A stretch of DNA of 64,000 bases. It comes from Fragilaria crotonensis (lineage: Eukaryota > Bacillariophyta > Fragilariophyceae > Fragilariales > Fragilariaceae). Positions 47,910 through 59,867 of the stretch are shown one piece after another (position 1 is the stretch's first letter; each line of letters starts with the position of its first letter). The notes under the pieces are model-generated. The model did no database searches. It was not told the DNA's origin and worked only from the letters and a program-made list of their open reading frames with translations. The position numbers were made by a program, and so were the translations under genes. The stretch spans positions 62,001 through 126,000 of the forward strand of contig JAKSYS010000020.1 of NCBI GenBank assembly GCA_022925895.1. Reading direction: 5' to 3'.

Positions 47910-49620
47910 AAATACGGTAGTGACTTAATTAATTCCACATTACACACACACACTCGTTCAACCTTCGTACTAAGGTAATCCCCACCACGTATCGTCATTT
48001 TTTTGTCATTATTCCTGCTGCCTCAAGTGTAAAGCAAGTTGGCACACATTGAATCCCACCTTCTTGGATGTGGGTTCTGGGTATTCAAACTCCGTGACAC
48101 AATCACAAAGTGCGGGACGGTTGTTAGTACAGCATTTATAGATTATTTCGCACAACGAACACTGACCATCATGACTGCACAGCCAACGACATTGTTGAAT
48201 TTAACGGTGCAACTTATGTGCTGATTGAGTTTGGTGACATCATCAAGAAGAGGGACCATGTCGCATTCTGGAATGATGTTAAAAGTCAAGGTGTTTTAAG
48301 CGTCCTCCGTGATTGGTGGATCAAATGACGTTCGGCTGAGGAGGGCGTCACAGGCAACGCATGCTGGGAATAGTGATGCGACCGCAATTCTCACGGGTAC
48401 ATGATTCATCAACATCAATGACCATGCGATGAGTTCAAAAGTTGGTTGCAAAGAAAACGGTGCGCCAGCCGCGCAGCCCAATTTTTGAAATTCCCTAACC
48501 CCATTGCGAAACACGATTCGCTATTCTCAGATCCTTTATTGTGCTGTCTCATAACCTGTTTTTTGTTATATTGCTGTTTCACACGCAAGTACAGCTGTAT
48601 TTTACAATCTTTTGGTTCTTTGAAGAGTAAGAACAAGTACAACTAGTGCAAATCTAGTTTGTGGTCAAGTTTGGTTAGCATCACTGCTTTGCAGTTAGGC
48701 TTGGAGGCTTTTCTATTCATCTGGCAATACTGAAAAGAATGATGCCATTCTGTCAACTCTCTCAAGGTGCTATGCAAAGTGGAGAGGTTACATGTGATGT
48801 GTACACATGCCATTCATTGAGCAGCAACCCCTTACACAGCTTTCACTAAGCCAACATAGACATGTCATTTTGTCCCTGCAGGAGGGATGGCACCAACTGT
48901 CAAGTTGTACTGCAATTGGTGGCTTGCATAGTATGCACTACGGTGAATACATCTGGCTGCCAAGCAATGAAGGTGTCTCTGCTGAGGAAGAATCCATGTG
49001 AATTCTTCACTCTTTTACCCAACATGAAACTGCACTGTAAGCAAGTCATCAACATCATGGCTGGCTCTCTACCATTGCATTCTTGCAGGAGGCTTTCCTC
49101 TATTCATGCTCATAGGATAAAACATGCCTGGCTACCATCAACTTTTGAGCAAGCAATCCACACCACTCCCCACCCCACTTTTTTAGATGCAGCATTCCTA
49201 CTTAGAAACAACGTCTGGGGGCTGGCTTAGAGATGCAAAGAATGGTTTTATAGGGTTTGATCATGTGTCTTAATTGGAATGACACTATTTAGTCATTTTT
49301 TTTGCATACTACCCATTGATGTTTGTGCAATTTAAATGCACAATCTGCTCCCCACTATGAGTTCTGATGCAGGATATACTTAAACTAACTATTTGATTTT
49401 GCACATTTTCATCTTCACCATCCAATCTGTTGATTGATTCAGCAATATCAAGTAAATATACAATGGACATGAATGAAATGAAGGTGTTCACCTGTCACGT
49501 CATTACGTGTTTGTAGTACTGGTAGAAGTACAAAACACAACAGTAAATTGGTAGTTTAATTAGTAAGTTGCACTTACTACAGTAAGGATGAGGTGCGTTA
49601 GTTATCCAAGTAAACTTAGC
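47910..49620. other. 1.7 kb without a recognised gene
   Basis: AT-rich with short frames on both strands. A plus-strand stretch at about 48860-49230 reads 122 codons with a motif-free but protein-like composition. Possibly an old repeat of the same kind as 36600-39250 and 56900-59700, which have a similar texture. No termini found. Confidence 0.35.
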
Positions 49621-50299
49621 TTTAGCAGGCTACTTCAGTAGTCAAACCTACTACTTAGCGGACGTACTGACTAACCCACCGTCAGCGGCAGCGAGGGCAG
49701 ACGGTCCCACACACTCACGCCCAGTTCGATTCGGCGCACAGCCGACGTGTATACAACACACTCTACGCAAGAGCACAGTACAACAAACAGTGGCGTTTGA
49801 ATGGAATAAAAACCCAAATTAGCAGCTTCCCATTGTTGGTTGCCTTGCGGTACCAGAAGCCGTCACCGACGCTCGCGGAGGAACCTGCATCAAGGTTACC
49901 ACGAGACTGTGATATACGAGGGAACTACACGAGGTAGTTCGTTTTTAAGCCCACCCGCCCACACCGATTCGTACGGGAGACACTGCATTGGCAGTGCGAC
50001 CGTACTCGAGGTGGAAGGTAGGCCCCTCCTAGTAGTAGGATGCCATAACCACCAACCTCATCCAAACAGTAGCTACTGCAGCAGTAGCTCACTAGTGCGA
50101 AGGACCATAAGCCTAGCAGCCGCTGAGGCGGGAAAGGCCACGCATCCCGCCCTGACTGTAGTAGACACACACGTGTCAAGGATAGCAGGCTACTGGATAA
50201 GTCCAGCACCGGTGAGACATAAATACTGTCGCGGAAAGACTAAGAGAGAAGCGAACTTCAGACGGAATTCAGAATTGACAGCACAACTGAACTAGGAAA
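49621..50299. other. GC-richer unclassified segment
   Basis: Differs in composition from both neighbours: CACACGTGTC, GTAGTAGG and CGGTACC-type words, and a 151-codon frame (49840-50295, +) without recognisable motifs. It could be a solo terminal repeat of a retroelement, but no matching second copy or target duplication is present in the window. Confidence 0.3.
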
Positions 50300-51120
50300 A
50301 ATAGATCGAAATTAATCGAGAAGCAGAATCCCAAAGCGTCCAACATTCCAAGATTCCATCGAAGGCCGAAAACTATGGACAACTACCGGTACAAGTACCA
50401 GGTACGACGTAGTAGGAGAATTGTCCGAAGTGAAGTCCATTATAAAAGAACTGGGAAGAACATGACAGAGTCCCAAGGAAAGAAGGCTGGAGAAGGTTCT
50501 GGAGAGACAAAAAAAAACCTCAATTCTATTTAACGTGCTGCCGCTATGCCCATAACGAAAAGATATTCGACTCGCACGGGTACGCACTATACTGGGGAGT
50601 ATAGCAGCCACCGTCACTGAAACTCCGGGTACCCGACTTATCCATGTCCAAAGTACTCCCGAATAGATCTCATTCCGCTTAATGCTCGCTGTTTCACTCT
50701 TCTGTAACTTTCCCGGAAGATGGGAGTATTGATAGATAGCCAATTCTTCGTAAACGCTAAGAGCGTGTTGATCATGACTGCTAGGATCTCGATGCAACAA
50801 CCGTTGGACATGACTTTCGTACATGTTTCGATGGCGATATATGTTGGCAAGTTAATACCGAACTTCACGTTTCGTCGCTTCCGTTCGGGACCGCTCATCA
50901 TGTCCGTGGACCTCTTGGTTTCTCATCTTCCAAAGCGTGAACCAGTGCTGCCAGCATAGCTGGATGATTTTGGCCTGCCACTTTGCACCTGCTTGAGAGA
51001 GGTCATCACTACTCTCATCATCGCGTTGGGAAAGGTATCGTTGTTGATGATGGCCCCATTCTTTGCAAAATCTTCCCAGAAATAACTGGTCCCAACCGAT
51101 TTGGTTCTGTTGGTTCACTA
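50300..51120 (-). mobile_element. LINE-type retrotransposon, 5'-truncated 3' end
   Basis: On the minus strand from 51120, a frame with NQIGWDQLFLGRFCKEWGHH, a WQAKIIQLCWQHWFTLWKMR segment and NQEVHGHDERSRTEATKRE is the C-terminal tail I recognise from non-LTR reverse transcriptases of stramenopile LINEs. It continues in other frames as YESHVQRLLHRDPSSHDQ and NWLSINTPIFRESYRRVK, ending at a stop near 50638, with a probable 3' UTR to about 50300. Two frame changes occur within 300 bp. The reverse transcriptase core is missing, as in a 5'-truncated insertion. Confidence 0.68.
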
Positions 51121-51372
51121 AAAGGGACCCTGGAGATGAGCTTGTAGTTAGAACTTAGAACCTCAACGCATAACTTTTAAAATTGCTGATTTTGGCAAAG
51201 CTGCAACCGAAATTATCACCCCATACCCAGATCAAGTACAAGAGTACAAGTACCAGGTACTGTCGTACTGCGCTCTCGGATTATCTGGGATTCTCAACCC
51301 ACACTTTCCAAATCCACTCAGGAATTCGTACTTCTCGCTTAGCGCACAGCTGTACTCTACGTACAGTTCCGG

Positions 51373-51754
51373 ATGATACGAACGGCGGCAATGAAGATGA
51401 CCCGAGGGGGCAACCCTTTGTGCCATCCACCGTTTGACGTTGTTTCATCGGCCCTCCGGTTCGTTTTTCCGTGCTTCGTCAACAGGAGGAGGCACGGGCA
51501 ATGGAGGAAAAGATCTAGAATGGCGCAAAGTTCAACTAGATCGCGTGCGAAAGAATTTCGAAGGACCAAGCATTCAAAACGATTCCGATCTCCAGCCGAT
51601 GTGGAAGGAAATGGAAAGTCGTGTTCTACGCCGCAGAAGTGTAAAGATCGAAAACGCAGGAGGACGAGTAGGGAGATCAAACATCAGACCCACCGACGAG
51701 GATTCGTGGTTGAGGGCAGGCATGTACGATCACAATGCAAATGATGGGAAATGA
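51373..51754 (+). CDS. Small protein with presequence-like N-terminus, conserved-looking, unknown
   Basis: From about 51434 to the TGA/TAA-closed end at 51754 one frame reads GGKDLEWRKVQLDRVRKNFEG, SDLQPMWKEMESRVLRRRSVK and DEDSWLRAGMYD, a compact charged helical protein of about 85 residues. Its frame has no ATG upstream, but ATG at 51373 lies in a frame that joins it if the GGGGG run at 51406-51410 has one G too many. The N-terminus would then be rich in Arg, Ser and Thr and free of acidic residues, as in mitochondrial presequences (MIRTAAMKMTRG...). Location and existence of the protein are therefore plausible, function unknown. Single exon. Confidence 0.5.
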
Positions 51755-52537
51755 GTCTTTCCGACTCAGAGTTGACGAGGTACGTAATTGTAGTTGAAGA
51801 TTATGACGGAGAGGGCAGCCAACCAAATCCGGTTTATTCCTCAAGACGTGGGAAATAAACAAGATCCCATTCCTATATTGTTGTGGCCCTTCGTATGCCT
51901 GATCCGATAAAGCGTAATCGAGGTTGAGACAGTTACGGGGCACACATATACGTTACTGTCACTTGCATGTCACGTCACGGCCTTGCTGACGGAATTCTCA
52001 CCTTCTACTGCTCGAAGGCGAAATGGTAGGCATCAGTTGAGAGCACCCAGGTTCCTATGAAGGGCGTTCGGACTTCTGGTGAGGTCCTTCTCCTACACCC
52101 ATTAGATCGGTGTCCGTCTGTTACTTCTCGCGAGGAAACAAGCAGGAATGGGGAACACTTTTTGGGCCTCAGGGTCCAAGAGCGGTGACGACCGTTATAA
52201 GTTTTTTTGTTTGAAGGTTGTACATCTGCATTGGAGGCGCCAACAAAATGCTTAGCATGAAGCTTCATGCTGCATAGTGCCAGAGGAGTCATCTGCAACA
52301 CAGATCCTCCACCCTGCCGTATTTGTAGTACTTGTAATCTGAATAATCACTGGCAATTATAAGCCTGTCATATTCGAAATCGAATATCACAGTATGTCAT
52401 GACTTGTACAACGTCAAATGTACGGCTAGAATCTATATCCCGGCGTTGGAATATTGAATTGAACGTCGGAACGGTCTCGTAACCCTCTACCGGTAGATAG
52501 TTTGGTTGGGGACATGCTAGAAATCAACAGTGTAAAG
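51755..52537. other. Intergenic between the small protein gene and POLD2
   Basis: No convincing gene. A 98-codon minus-strand frame (52005-52301) lacks motifs. A TATTCGA-AA-TCGAATA hairpin lies at 52371-52386. The region holds the 3' ends of the two convergent neighbours. Confidence 0.4.
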
Positions 52538-53785
52538 CTAGGACGAGTCATCAAATCGCAAAAGCTCGCATCCCAAAGTCTTTAGGTCGACCAAGACGGC
52601 TGTACCTGAAATAGAAAACTTGGGGATGCACAGAAGGCAGGTCTCATCAACGATTTTGGTGGCGAACTCCGAGCAGTTTCCAGCGAAATATATGTGAGGT
52701 TTGTAAGCCAAAATCATTGGGTCAGAAGCCGGGTGAGGCATCGTGGGTACAGAATCAGGCCCGGTCGGACAAATGTGCCCCCATTGCATTGTCGTCTCCA
52801 ATGCTTTAATCTCGGAGACAGGACTGTCTACGTCACGCAAATACTGCACCAAATCCTTGACATTGCGACCATCTGTGCCCAAGACGTACTTGTCACCAAT
52901 TTCACTAGCATAGGGATTGGGTGTTTTTGCAAGAAAGGTTTTTCCAAAGGCGTCTGTCTCCTTTACGAGAGAGCTGTGAATTGGGCGCTGAGGCCAGTTC
53001 GCAGTAGTTGGGTCGTCCATCCCAGGTATGAGATCCACAGGAATGCCGGTTGCACAGATTTGAGACAAAAATGCGTCCATTTCCTTTGACCCGTAGGCTC
53101 CGTCCTTCGGATTTGTTGAGCATCCAGCGACAATGACTCTGCACACCTTTGAAGCATTCGGGGTGAGGAACCCTTGGAAGTATGCTAGCAACATATCTCG
53201 CTGGAGTGAAGAGGCGTTGGGGTCACCGCAGTTAAGGCCTGAAATGAACAAGACGTTTGGGGAATGTCCACTTAATGCAGGCGTGAGACGCGCAGGAATG
53301 CTAGGGAACTCCAACGGCGCAGGAGGATAAAATGCCTCGACAACAAGAGATCCTCCAGTTTGGACAGTCCCCTGCACCGCAATAACAGCCCCAGTGGCGT
53401 ACTGATGAACTTGGTCAGTTTTTAAGTGGACGCGTCCGCTCTCATCCTCTAGGATAAGGATATCATCGGGTCTACATTTTGAAGCATCAAACTGATCTTT
53501 GGTGCCAAACTCCTTAATTAATGTACCGACGACAACATTGGGCACGTCCTCGGAAAGATCAAGCACACGTTGGCAGCGAGTCACTCCGTTGTCAGGTACA
53601 TTGTCCCAACATCGCGACTTGAGTTCATTCAAACGATTTGCGTACACATGCGCATATTGACGCTGATAAACATTAGTGGCAGATTCGGATGTCTTGACCG
53701 AAGACAACGCCACGCTTGTTTGAAACCGTTGCCATTTAGGTACGTGAGAAGCGAATGCTCTTCTTTCCCTTCCTGCAGCGGTCAT
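52538..53785 (-). CDS. POLD2: DNA polymerase delta small (B) subunit
   Basis: Accessory subunit that binds the catalytic subunit and helps hold the replicative polymerase delta together in the nucleus. A single uninterrupted exon of 415 codons from ATG 53785. The N-terminus has the family segment YQRQYAHVYANRLNELKSRC, then LILEDESGRVHL and GAVIAVQGTV of the OB-fold (about 80-150). The inactive calcineurin-like phosphoesterase domain follows: VLFISGLNCGD, CRVIVAGCST, a long helix, VDLIPGMDDPTTANWPQRPIH and YVLGTDGRNVKDL. The ending is CIPKFSISGTAVLVDL. Length is slightly shorter than animal homologues. Convergent with the small protein gene at 51373-51754. Confidence 0.93.
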   Translation of the reverse strand: MTAAGRERRAFASHVPKWQRFQTSVALSSVKTSESATNVYQRQYAHVYANRLNELKSRCWDNVPDNGVTRCQRVLDLSEDVPNVVVGTLIKEFGTKDQFDASKCRPDDILILEDESGRVHLKTDQVHQYATGAVIAVQGTVQTGGSLVVEAFYPPAPLEFPSIPARLTPALSGHSPNVLFISGLNCGDPNASSLQRDMLLAYFQGFLTPNASKVCRVIVAGCSTNPKDGAYGSKEMDAFLSQICATGIPVDLIPGMDDPTTANWPQRPIHSSLVKETDAFGKTFLAKTPNPYASEIGDKYVLGTDGRNVKDLVQYLRDVDSPVSEIKALETTMQWGHICPTGPDSVPTMPHPASDPMILAYKPHIYFAGNCSEFATKIVDETCLLCIPKFSISGTAVLVDLKTLGCELLRFDDSS

Positions 53786-54253
53786 AACGTCGTCGAAAAG
53801 TACCAGGTATTACAAGGATAGGAAGTAGCGGCAGATGAAGACAATTTGTAGATTGTAGAGGTTGTAAAAAAGGAAACAGAAATAGAAGCTTGGATGTCGA
53901 ACCATCAAGTACGAGGAACTGTACTGGCACAGTATATGTTATACACTGGAATATTGCAAGGGCAGATTCAAAAATTTCTTTCATCGCATTTTGGCGCGAA
54001 ACGCATACACATAATCGGATATTGACCCCCGTCCCTTAATTCAGTGTATTCCACTTAATTAAGGGAGGTTTTTTCAAAATAGCGTTCCTTTTGGACTTCA
54101 TCTTCTCGAAACATACGTCTCTGTAGACTTTTATTTTTGACATCATCATACGTTCGTGATTGAAAGATGCGTCATTTTGAAGCGGCAGATGTTGAGATAT
54201 GATCTTTCGAACTTCAGCTGAGAACTGAGTTTTTTGTCGTTAATTTTTTTAGC
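53786..54253. other. POLD2 upstream region and flank of the piggyBac remnant
   Basis: No gene. It holds a CCCTTAATT ... AATTAAGGG inverted pair (about 54033-54064) that includes TTAA, the target of piggyBac, but no matching sequence was found beyond 56344. Confidence 0.4.
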
Positions 54254-56344
54254 ATGGCAAGAAATAAACGGCTACGCCATGGCGACGGAGCCAAAATCTC
54301 CGTCTACAAGAAGTTCCTTCACCCAAGGGCTGCCGTATCAAAACGGTATCCGAACAATGCAGCAAAGAATGATGTGCTTGACAACCTCCTTGTCATTGGA
54401 CAGGAGGAGAAAGTTGTTTCCAAGTGTAGGCAGGTCTGTATTACGATGCGACACGATGATTTTGACGATGGTCAAATCCTTCATGCTGTCGCACAATTTT
54501 GCAAGGTCACTGAAGAAGGACCGGTTGAATCCTTGTTCGATACTATCCCATCGAACGATGTGGGAAACGACGAGGATGTGGCTGTTGGGGGTGACGAGAA
54601 CGAACAGCGTGAAATACCGTCTATTTTGAACGAAGACATTTCGAGTTTTTGAGCGCAAGGTTTTTCAGTTGACGATGACAACGAGCCTGCTCCCGAAAAT
54701 ATTCCGACTTCTGCCAACACGGTGAATGATGGGATGTATAGAGCATAGAGCATGGGGGAGTGAACCCTTGGACGCAAGAAGCAGGGTGGTTGGTGTCAAA
54801 GATGTGCAGCCAACATTAGTAAGTGCCAATGCATTGATGCATACTGTCTTGGGCTTCTTCTTCCTCCACTTTTTGCCTCTTGAGTACTTCAAAACAACAA
54901 TTCTGCAGGCAACAAACAAAACACTTTTGGATCCCTTGACATGGGATGAGTTTCTGCAATTCATTTCCATCCTTTTGCTCTTTGCGACGATGACTCAGGG
55001 AGTGCCACAGCGCATGTTTTGGTCAAATGACCAACCGGACATTTTTTGTGGCGCACCCTTTCGCTTACATGCTTACATGTCAAGGCGACGTTTCGAGGCG
55101 ATACTCAGAAGCTTAGAGATTACAACAAAGACTCCGCCCGCATTCAAGGATCCCTTCCACCCTGTAAGTGGTCTGATTAATGCTTTTAACAAGCATTCGG
55201 CGGCGTGCTTCAGTCCGAGTTGGGTGTCGTGTTTGGATGAGTCTATGTCTGTGTGGACGAATATGTAGTACACTTGTCCGGGTTGGATGTTTGTGCCAAG
55301 GAAGCCACATCCAATGGGTAATGAATATCACTCGATTTGTTGCGGGGTCAGTGGAATCATGTACGCCATTGAGCTTGTGAAAGGTAAGGATCGACCGCCA
55401 CAACATGCACCCAAAATAATTCGGAGCATGGAAAGACGGCAGGTCTTCTCTTGAGACTCACAGAGTCTATTCACCGCTCTGGGCGAGTGGTTATCATGGA
55501 CAGCGGTTTCTCTGTGCTTCTGGCTCTGGTTAAGTTGGCTTCCTTTGGTGTGTACTCGTCAGCAGTTATCAAGAAGCGGCGGTACTGGCCGGAGTACTAC
55601 ATTGATGGCGGCGAAATTGATTCGCATTTTGATTTGAAGGAAGTCGGTCAGACCGATAGCCTCCCAGGTACGTTGGATGGAACAAACTTTAAGGTATTTT
55701 GTATGAAGGAGGAGGACTATGTTATGAAGCTCATGGCTACCTATGGAGCGCTTTGATCTGTTGATGAGGGAGCGACACAACGAAGTGTCACGCGTCGATC
55801 CGGGATTCGAGAAAACGTGAGCTTCAAGTACACCGAGCCATTCTTCAACCATTTCAAATTTCGGCATCAGGTTGACGACCACAACAACAACAGACACTCC
55901 CCGATCTTGTTGGAGGAGAGTATCAACACCAAGGATTGGAAGATCAGGGTCTTCACGTTCATATTGGCCGTTGTTGAGGTCAATGCGCGACTGGCCTATC
56001 AATTTTTTACGAAGTCCGATTCTCTCAGCCAGCTGCAATTCAGACAATTGCTGGCAAAAGAATTGATGGATTTCTCCTTTGTTGTCAATAGAGACAACAG
56101 GAAGCAAACGAGGAGGAGTATTGAGGCTGTGGCACCTATTTGTGGAGTGGAAACGGCACCTGTGTATGCAACATCGTGGAACGGAACGGAATGGCACTAC
56201 CTCTCAAGCAAGTACCCACAGCACTTCTGCAAGACCGTTGGCTGCAATAAATGTATCAGAACCTATTGTAAGTGCATGAAAGGTTTCTGGCTCTACCCTG
56301 CTTGCATCGGTATGCACATTGCTCAAGTAGCTGAGGCCTCATGA
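54254..56344 (+). pseudogene. piggyBac-type (PGBD, DDE_Tnp_1_7) transposase, broken
   Basis: ATG at 54254 gives an N-terminal acidic region of about 130 codons. The conserved core starts after several stops: PLTWDEFLQFISILLLFAT, MSRRRFEAILRSLEI, and FSPSWVSCLDESMSVW (first catalytic Asp, about 55235). A different frame gives RVVIMDSGFSVLLALVKLASFG (second Asp, about 55500) and KKRRYWPEY, then YVMKLMATYG. The last frame has the VDDHNNNRH segment, IRVFTFILAVVEVNARLAYQFF and a C-terminal Cys-rich finger FCKTVGCNKCIRTYCKC, ending at 56342-56344. About five interruptions. Domain order is complete, so this is an old autonomous copy. Termini not identified. Confidence 0.85.
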
Positions 56345-59300
56345 ATGAGCAATGTTATTCAGAAAACAAGATAAAGTGAATTTTTAGCGGAGATACTTTT
56401 TTGAATAACTTTCTATCTATCAACGCCCTGACAATTAGTCCAAATGCAATGTTGTTAAGCATGAAGTGAATGATTCAATGATCTTTGCTTGTGAAACGAA
56501 CATGTTTTTTGACTGAGATAGACTCACTCACGTGACTCACTGACTTAAGAGATTCTTTGGGTGAATTTTAAACCGTAATCATTAGTGAAGTCTCACTACA
56601 AACCACAGCAGTGCAACATTTGGTGCAACAATGCGAAGAAGTCAAAACATAAGACAGCAATCAACACCCATTTGATTGTGAAAAGTGTGATCTGTAATGC
56701 ATTTAACATTCTATCTAAATCTGTGACAATTGCTTCCCCATCATGATTTTTTCTCAAAGCTACAACATCACCAAAGCTCATCATTCGTTTTTGGAGTTTG
56801 CACCAGTTTGTCACACCAAAAAAGAACCAACTGACAAAAACATATGATTCTAGAAAAATTAACACGACGATGAGACTCACAGTGATCTTGTTCAGACAAT
56901 AATGTATACTGTTACACTCCCCTACTCAGAGCTCTCCATGGCTTTCTTATCAATCTTGGAACTTGTTGACTTCCCACAGGATTACTTGACACCGAACTCT
57001 CCAAGGTGGCACCCCTTCCAGCAGAGAATCATCATCTGGATTCAGTCTACGACAATTTTGAGCTTGCGGTTGGTGTCAATGAGCAACAATGTGAACCACA
57101 GTAACCTACCAATGATGATGTGATCATCTGAAATAATCCACGGCACTAGTACCTCCTGGTTTTGAAGCACTTGACGCAATAAAGCAAGGATGACCAGCAT
57201 GCAGCCACCAGGAGGACATCTGAATGCTTTAGAATGGCAAAAATGACTTTGCCTGAGGTGCTTCAGTTCCAGTTGATCATGCCTTTTTCTGCAGCACCAG
57301 GCATGGCTTCTTGTTGGTTTGGTTCAACTTTGAACGTAGTATGCTGTGGCAATGACTGCTGGTCCAAATCACGTTCAAAGCCTCTCAAAACTTGTGAAGT
57401 GCATCTCTCTCCTTTGTAAATCACAGTCATCTTTGCGTTAAGAGCACTTTCTTCTTTGACATTGATCCTGTTGCGATCCTGTTGCCGCCATCATCTCATT
57501 CACTTCATTGCTTTCATCTCCTGAAACCTCAAGTGTTACTAGATCTTTTGCAAATTAACTACAGAATTTTGCAAATGACCCATCATAGTACATCTTTTGG
57601 TGAGCACGGAATAGAATATACCCAGTTTACGCATGACTCAGCAGAAATGAAGCTGAGCAACTGTGAACATAGCTCTGGTATGCGTTGTAAACTCAAGGAG
57701 TCATGTGTTTGCCAATGGTGAGAGCTGCACATGCTGTGCAGCATGAGTTTTCTTCATGAACCACGAGGAGAATAAATCAATAGGACTCTTGTTTTGATTT
57801 GGCATTGCAGTAGTTGTGGGTTGTGGGCATGAACATGTATCCTGCTGGCAATGGTCCACCCTGCTGGGTCCCTACAAGATTCAAGTTTGCTCTCCACAGT
57901 TCCAACACATTTGAACAGTGTCCTCATCAACTGCACGCATCAGCTGCATCATTCCTCCCAAACACAGTATCTGGGTGGTCACAAAGGACCCAGGACAGCT
58001 CACAGTTAATAGCACTCCACTGCCTGTCTATCCATTACCACCACATGGAAGACTCAAGTTATCTTGTGCAACAATGCCACCACTACATACTAGAAAGCAT
58101 GCTGTTGCAGGTCACCACAATGCTATGCAAGAGTTGACACCTGCACCACTCTAGCTCAGGATCAAGCTGTTTGAAGTTGTCATAGCTCCTCGTTGCCAAT
58201 ACTGCCTCTTTCATAGCTGTCAAAGGGGTGCATTTCTTGTTCTTGGCTGATCTCCACTAGTAATAGTAGCAATAGCAATAGCTACTTACATAGTAGACTG
58301 CAAGGGATAGGGGTTGTGAATTAATAGGTTCTTAGCTTTTCTTGGGAAGAATCAAACCCTTACCTTACCGCCGAGACATATCATACAGCATGTGTGTCGC
58401 CAACTAAACTATCCACACAGACATGAGTGGGTTATTCCTCAAAGCAGTAAATTTTCTCCACCACGACCACAATTGCATGGGGCAAGAACCATTTTGACCC
58501 ATGGGGGTCCTTCATGTGTTGAGGTAGGTGAGGCAAAGGGTGATATAATTCACTTCTTCTCTGAAAGAGGTTCCAATATAGGGCATGATTCCCCCACTAT
58601 TTGACTGATCATATCCACCCCATGAAAGTACTGTGTCAGTGCAAGTGGCATTGCTTTCAGTCCCCAGCACAGGTGTTAGTAGTCAATGAATGTGTTTAAG
58701 ACAGTATGCAACTGACAACCCCAGCAACTCATGTCTACTGTAAATCTGATCTGCCACAGCCTCCTCATTGGGAATGAGTACATTTGAGCATCTTGACCAT
58801 TTTAGAAATTGACCAGATATTGCAACAGCTGCCTCCACCAGCACTGACAGAGTAAGCCAGCCAGGTGTGCACAGTGCTTGAATAGGGTGAGTGTACGGGT
58901 TCCAGTGATTTCAAAATGACACTGGTGCTTGAACCATTCTGGCAATTGTTGTGTATGCATCTGTCAGCTGCTCAATATGTTCTGCTTCAAACAACAATCA
59001 TACTGGCTCACTAATTTTTGTTGCATGGCTGGCTGGCATGCAACAAAACGTAGAACCGAGGCGAAGGATTCCAGTACTTTTAGTAATGAATGACAGTTTT
59101 GAGTACTGAGCAACGCATCTCACCAGTGTTACTGCAAAAACTTGTGCTGGTAGTTACTAGAGACATAACCATCTACAAAGGCTAGACCACCAGCACAGTG
59201 ACTGCACGGTTGATGAGTGAATGAACAAAGATGGTTTTTGGCATCTCATGGGTTTGCTCCCACATGACTCAGCCAGAATGGAATGTACCTTTCCTCTGGG

Positions 59301-59867
59301 CTGGGTTGCATTTCACTTTGTTCACGATTCGGTTCTTGTTCATATCTGCTAGACTTTCCTGCAAAGATAGGGTGCAAAAAGCAAGGTCTGCTGGTCCAAG
59401 AATGTTTTGGGACAAAAATTTGAGACCCTGAGGATGTGCGTGCCAGCCAACATGATGGAAACGTTTCAGGAAAGGTGTTGCATCATTTGCGCTGGTAATG
59501 TTCAGCAAATGTCAGCAAATTTTTTTTGGGAAATTACAGCAGATGTCAGCAGAATGGTATGCATAACTTTTTATACTTGGAAGAATTCTTCACCATCACC
59601 AAGTTAGTTTTTTCTCTAGTTGTCAGCAGTCATCAGCCAGTGGCAGCTAATGAAGATCACACTGACAATGAGATCAAGTTAAGCACCAGCAAGACATCAA
59701 ACGGAAATGACTACGCCACCGCCCGGCGCGTATTTGTCTGTGATTGCCGATAGCGTGCATTGCGTACCACTACTTGTACCCGGTATTGTCCATGATGGTG
59801 CCGGACAACCCCTGACAAATCCTCCAGGTGCTTTGTCCTTGCACTCTAGTACTCAATGTCTTCCAAC
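56345..59867. other. 3.5 kb without a recognised gene
   Basis: AT-rich, with short frames on both strands. 56596-56900 (-) has a hydrophobic, two-membrane-segment-like frame without an ATG. 59270-59508 (-) has a protein-like run. Neither shows a known motif. Probably old repeats; no termini, tandem arrays or RNA genes seen. Confidence 0.35.

Noticed and set aside
49715-49740. GTTCGATTC resembling a tRNA B box
   Set aside because: No A box or foldable cloverleaf in the 90 bp upstream.
54033-54064. CCCTTAATT / AATTAAGGG as the left terminus of the piggyBac copy
   Set aside because: The pair is local and no matching inverted end was found right of 56344.
56596-56880. 94-codon minus-strand frame with two hydrophobic segments
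   Set aside because: Starts with GTG, no in-frame ATG or convincing splice acceptor upstream, no family recognised.
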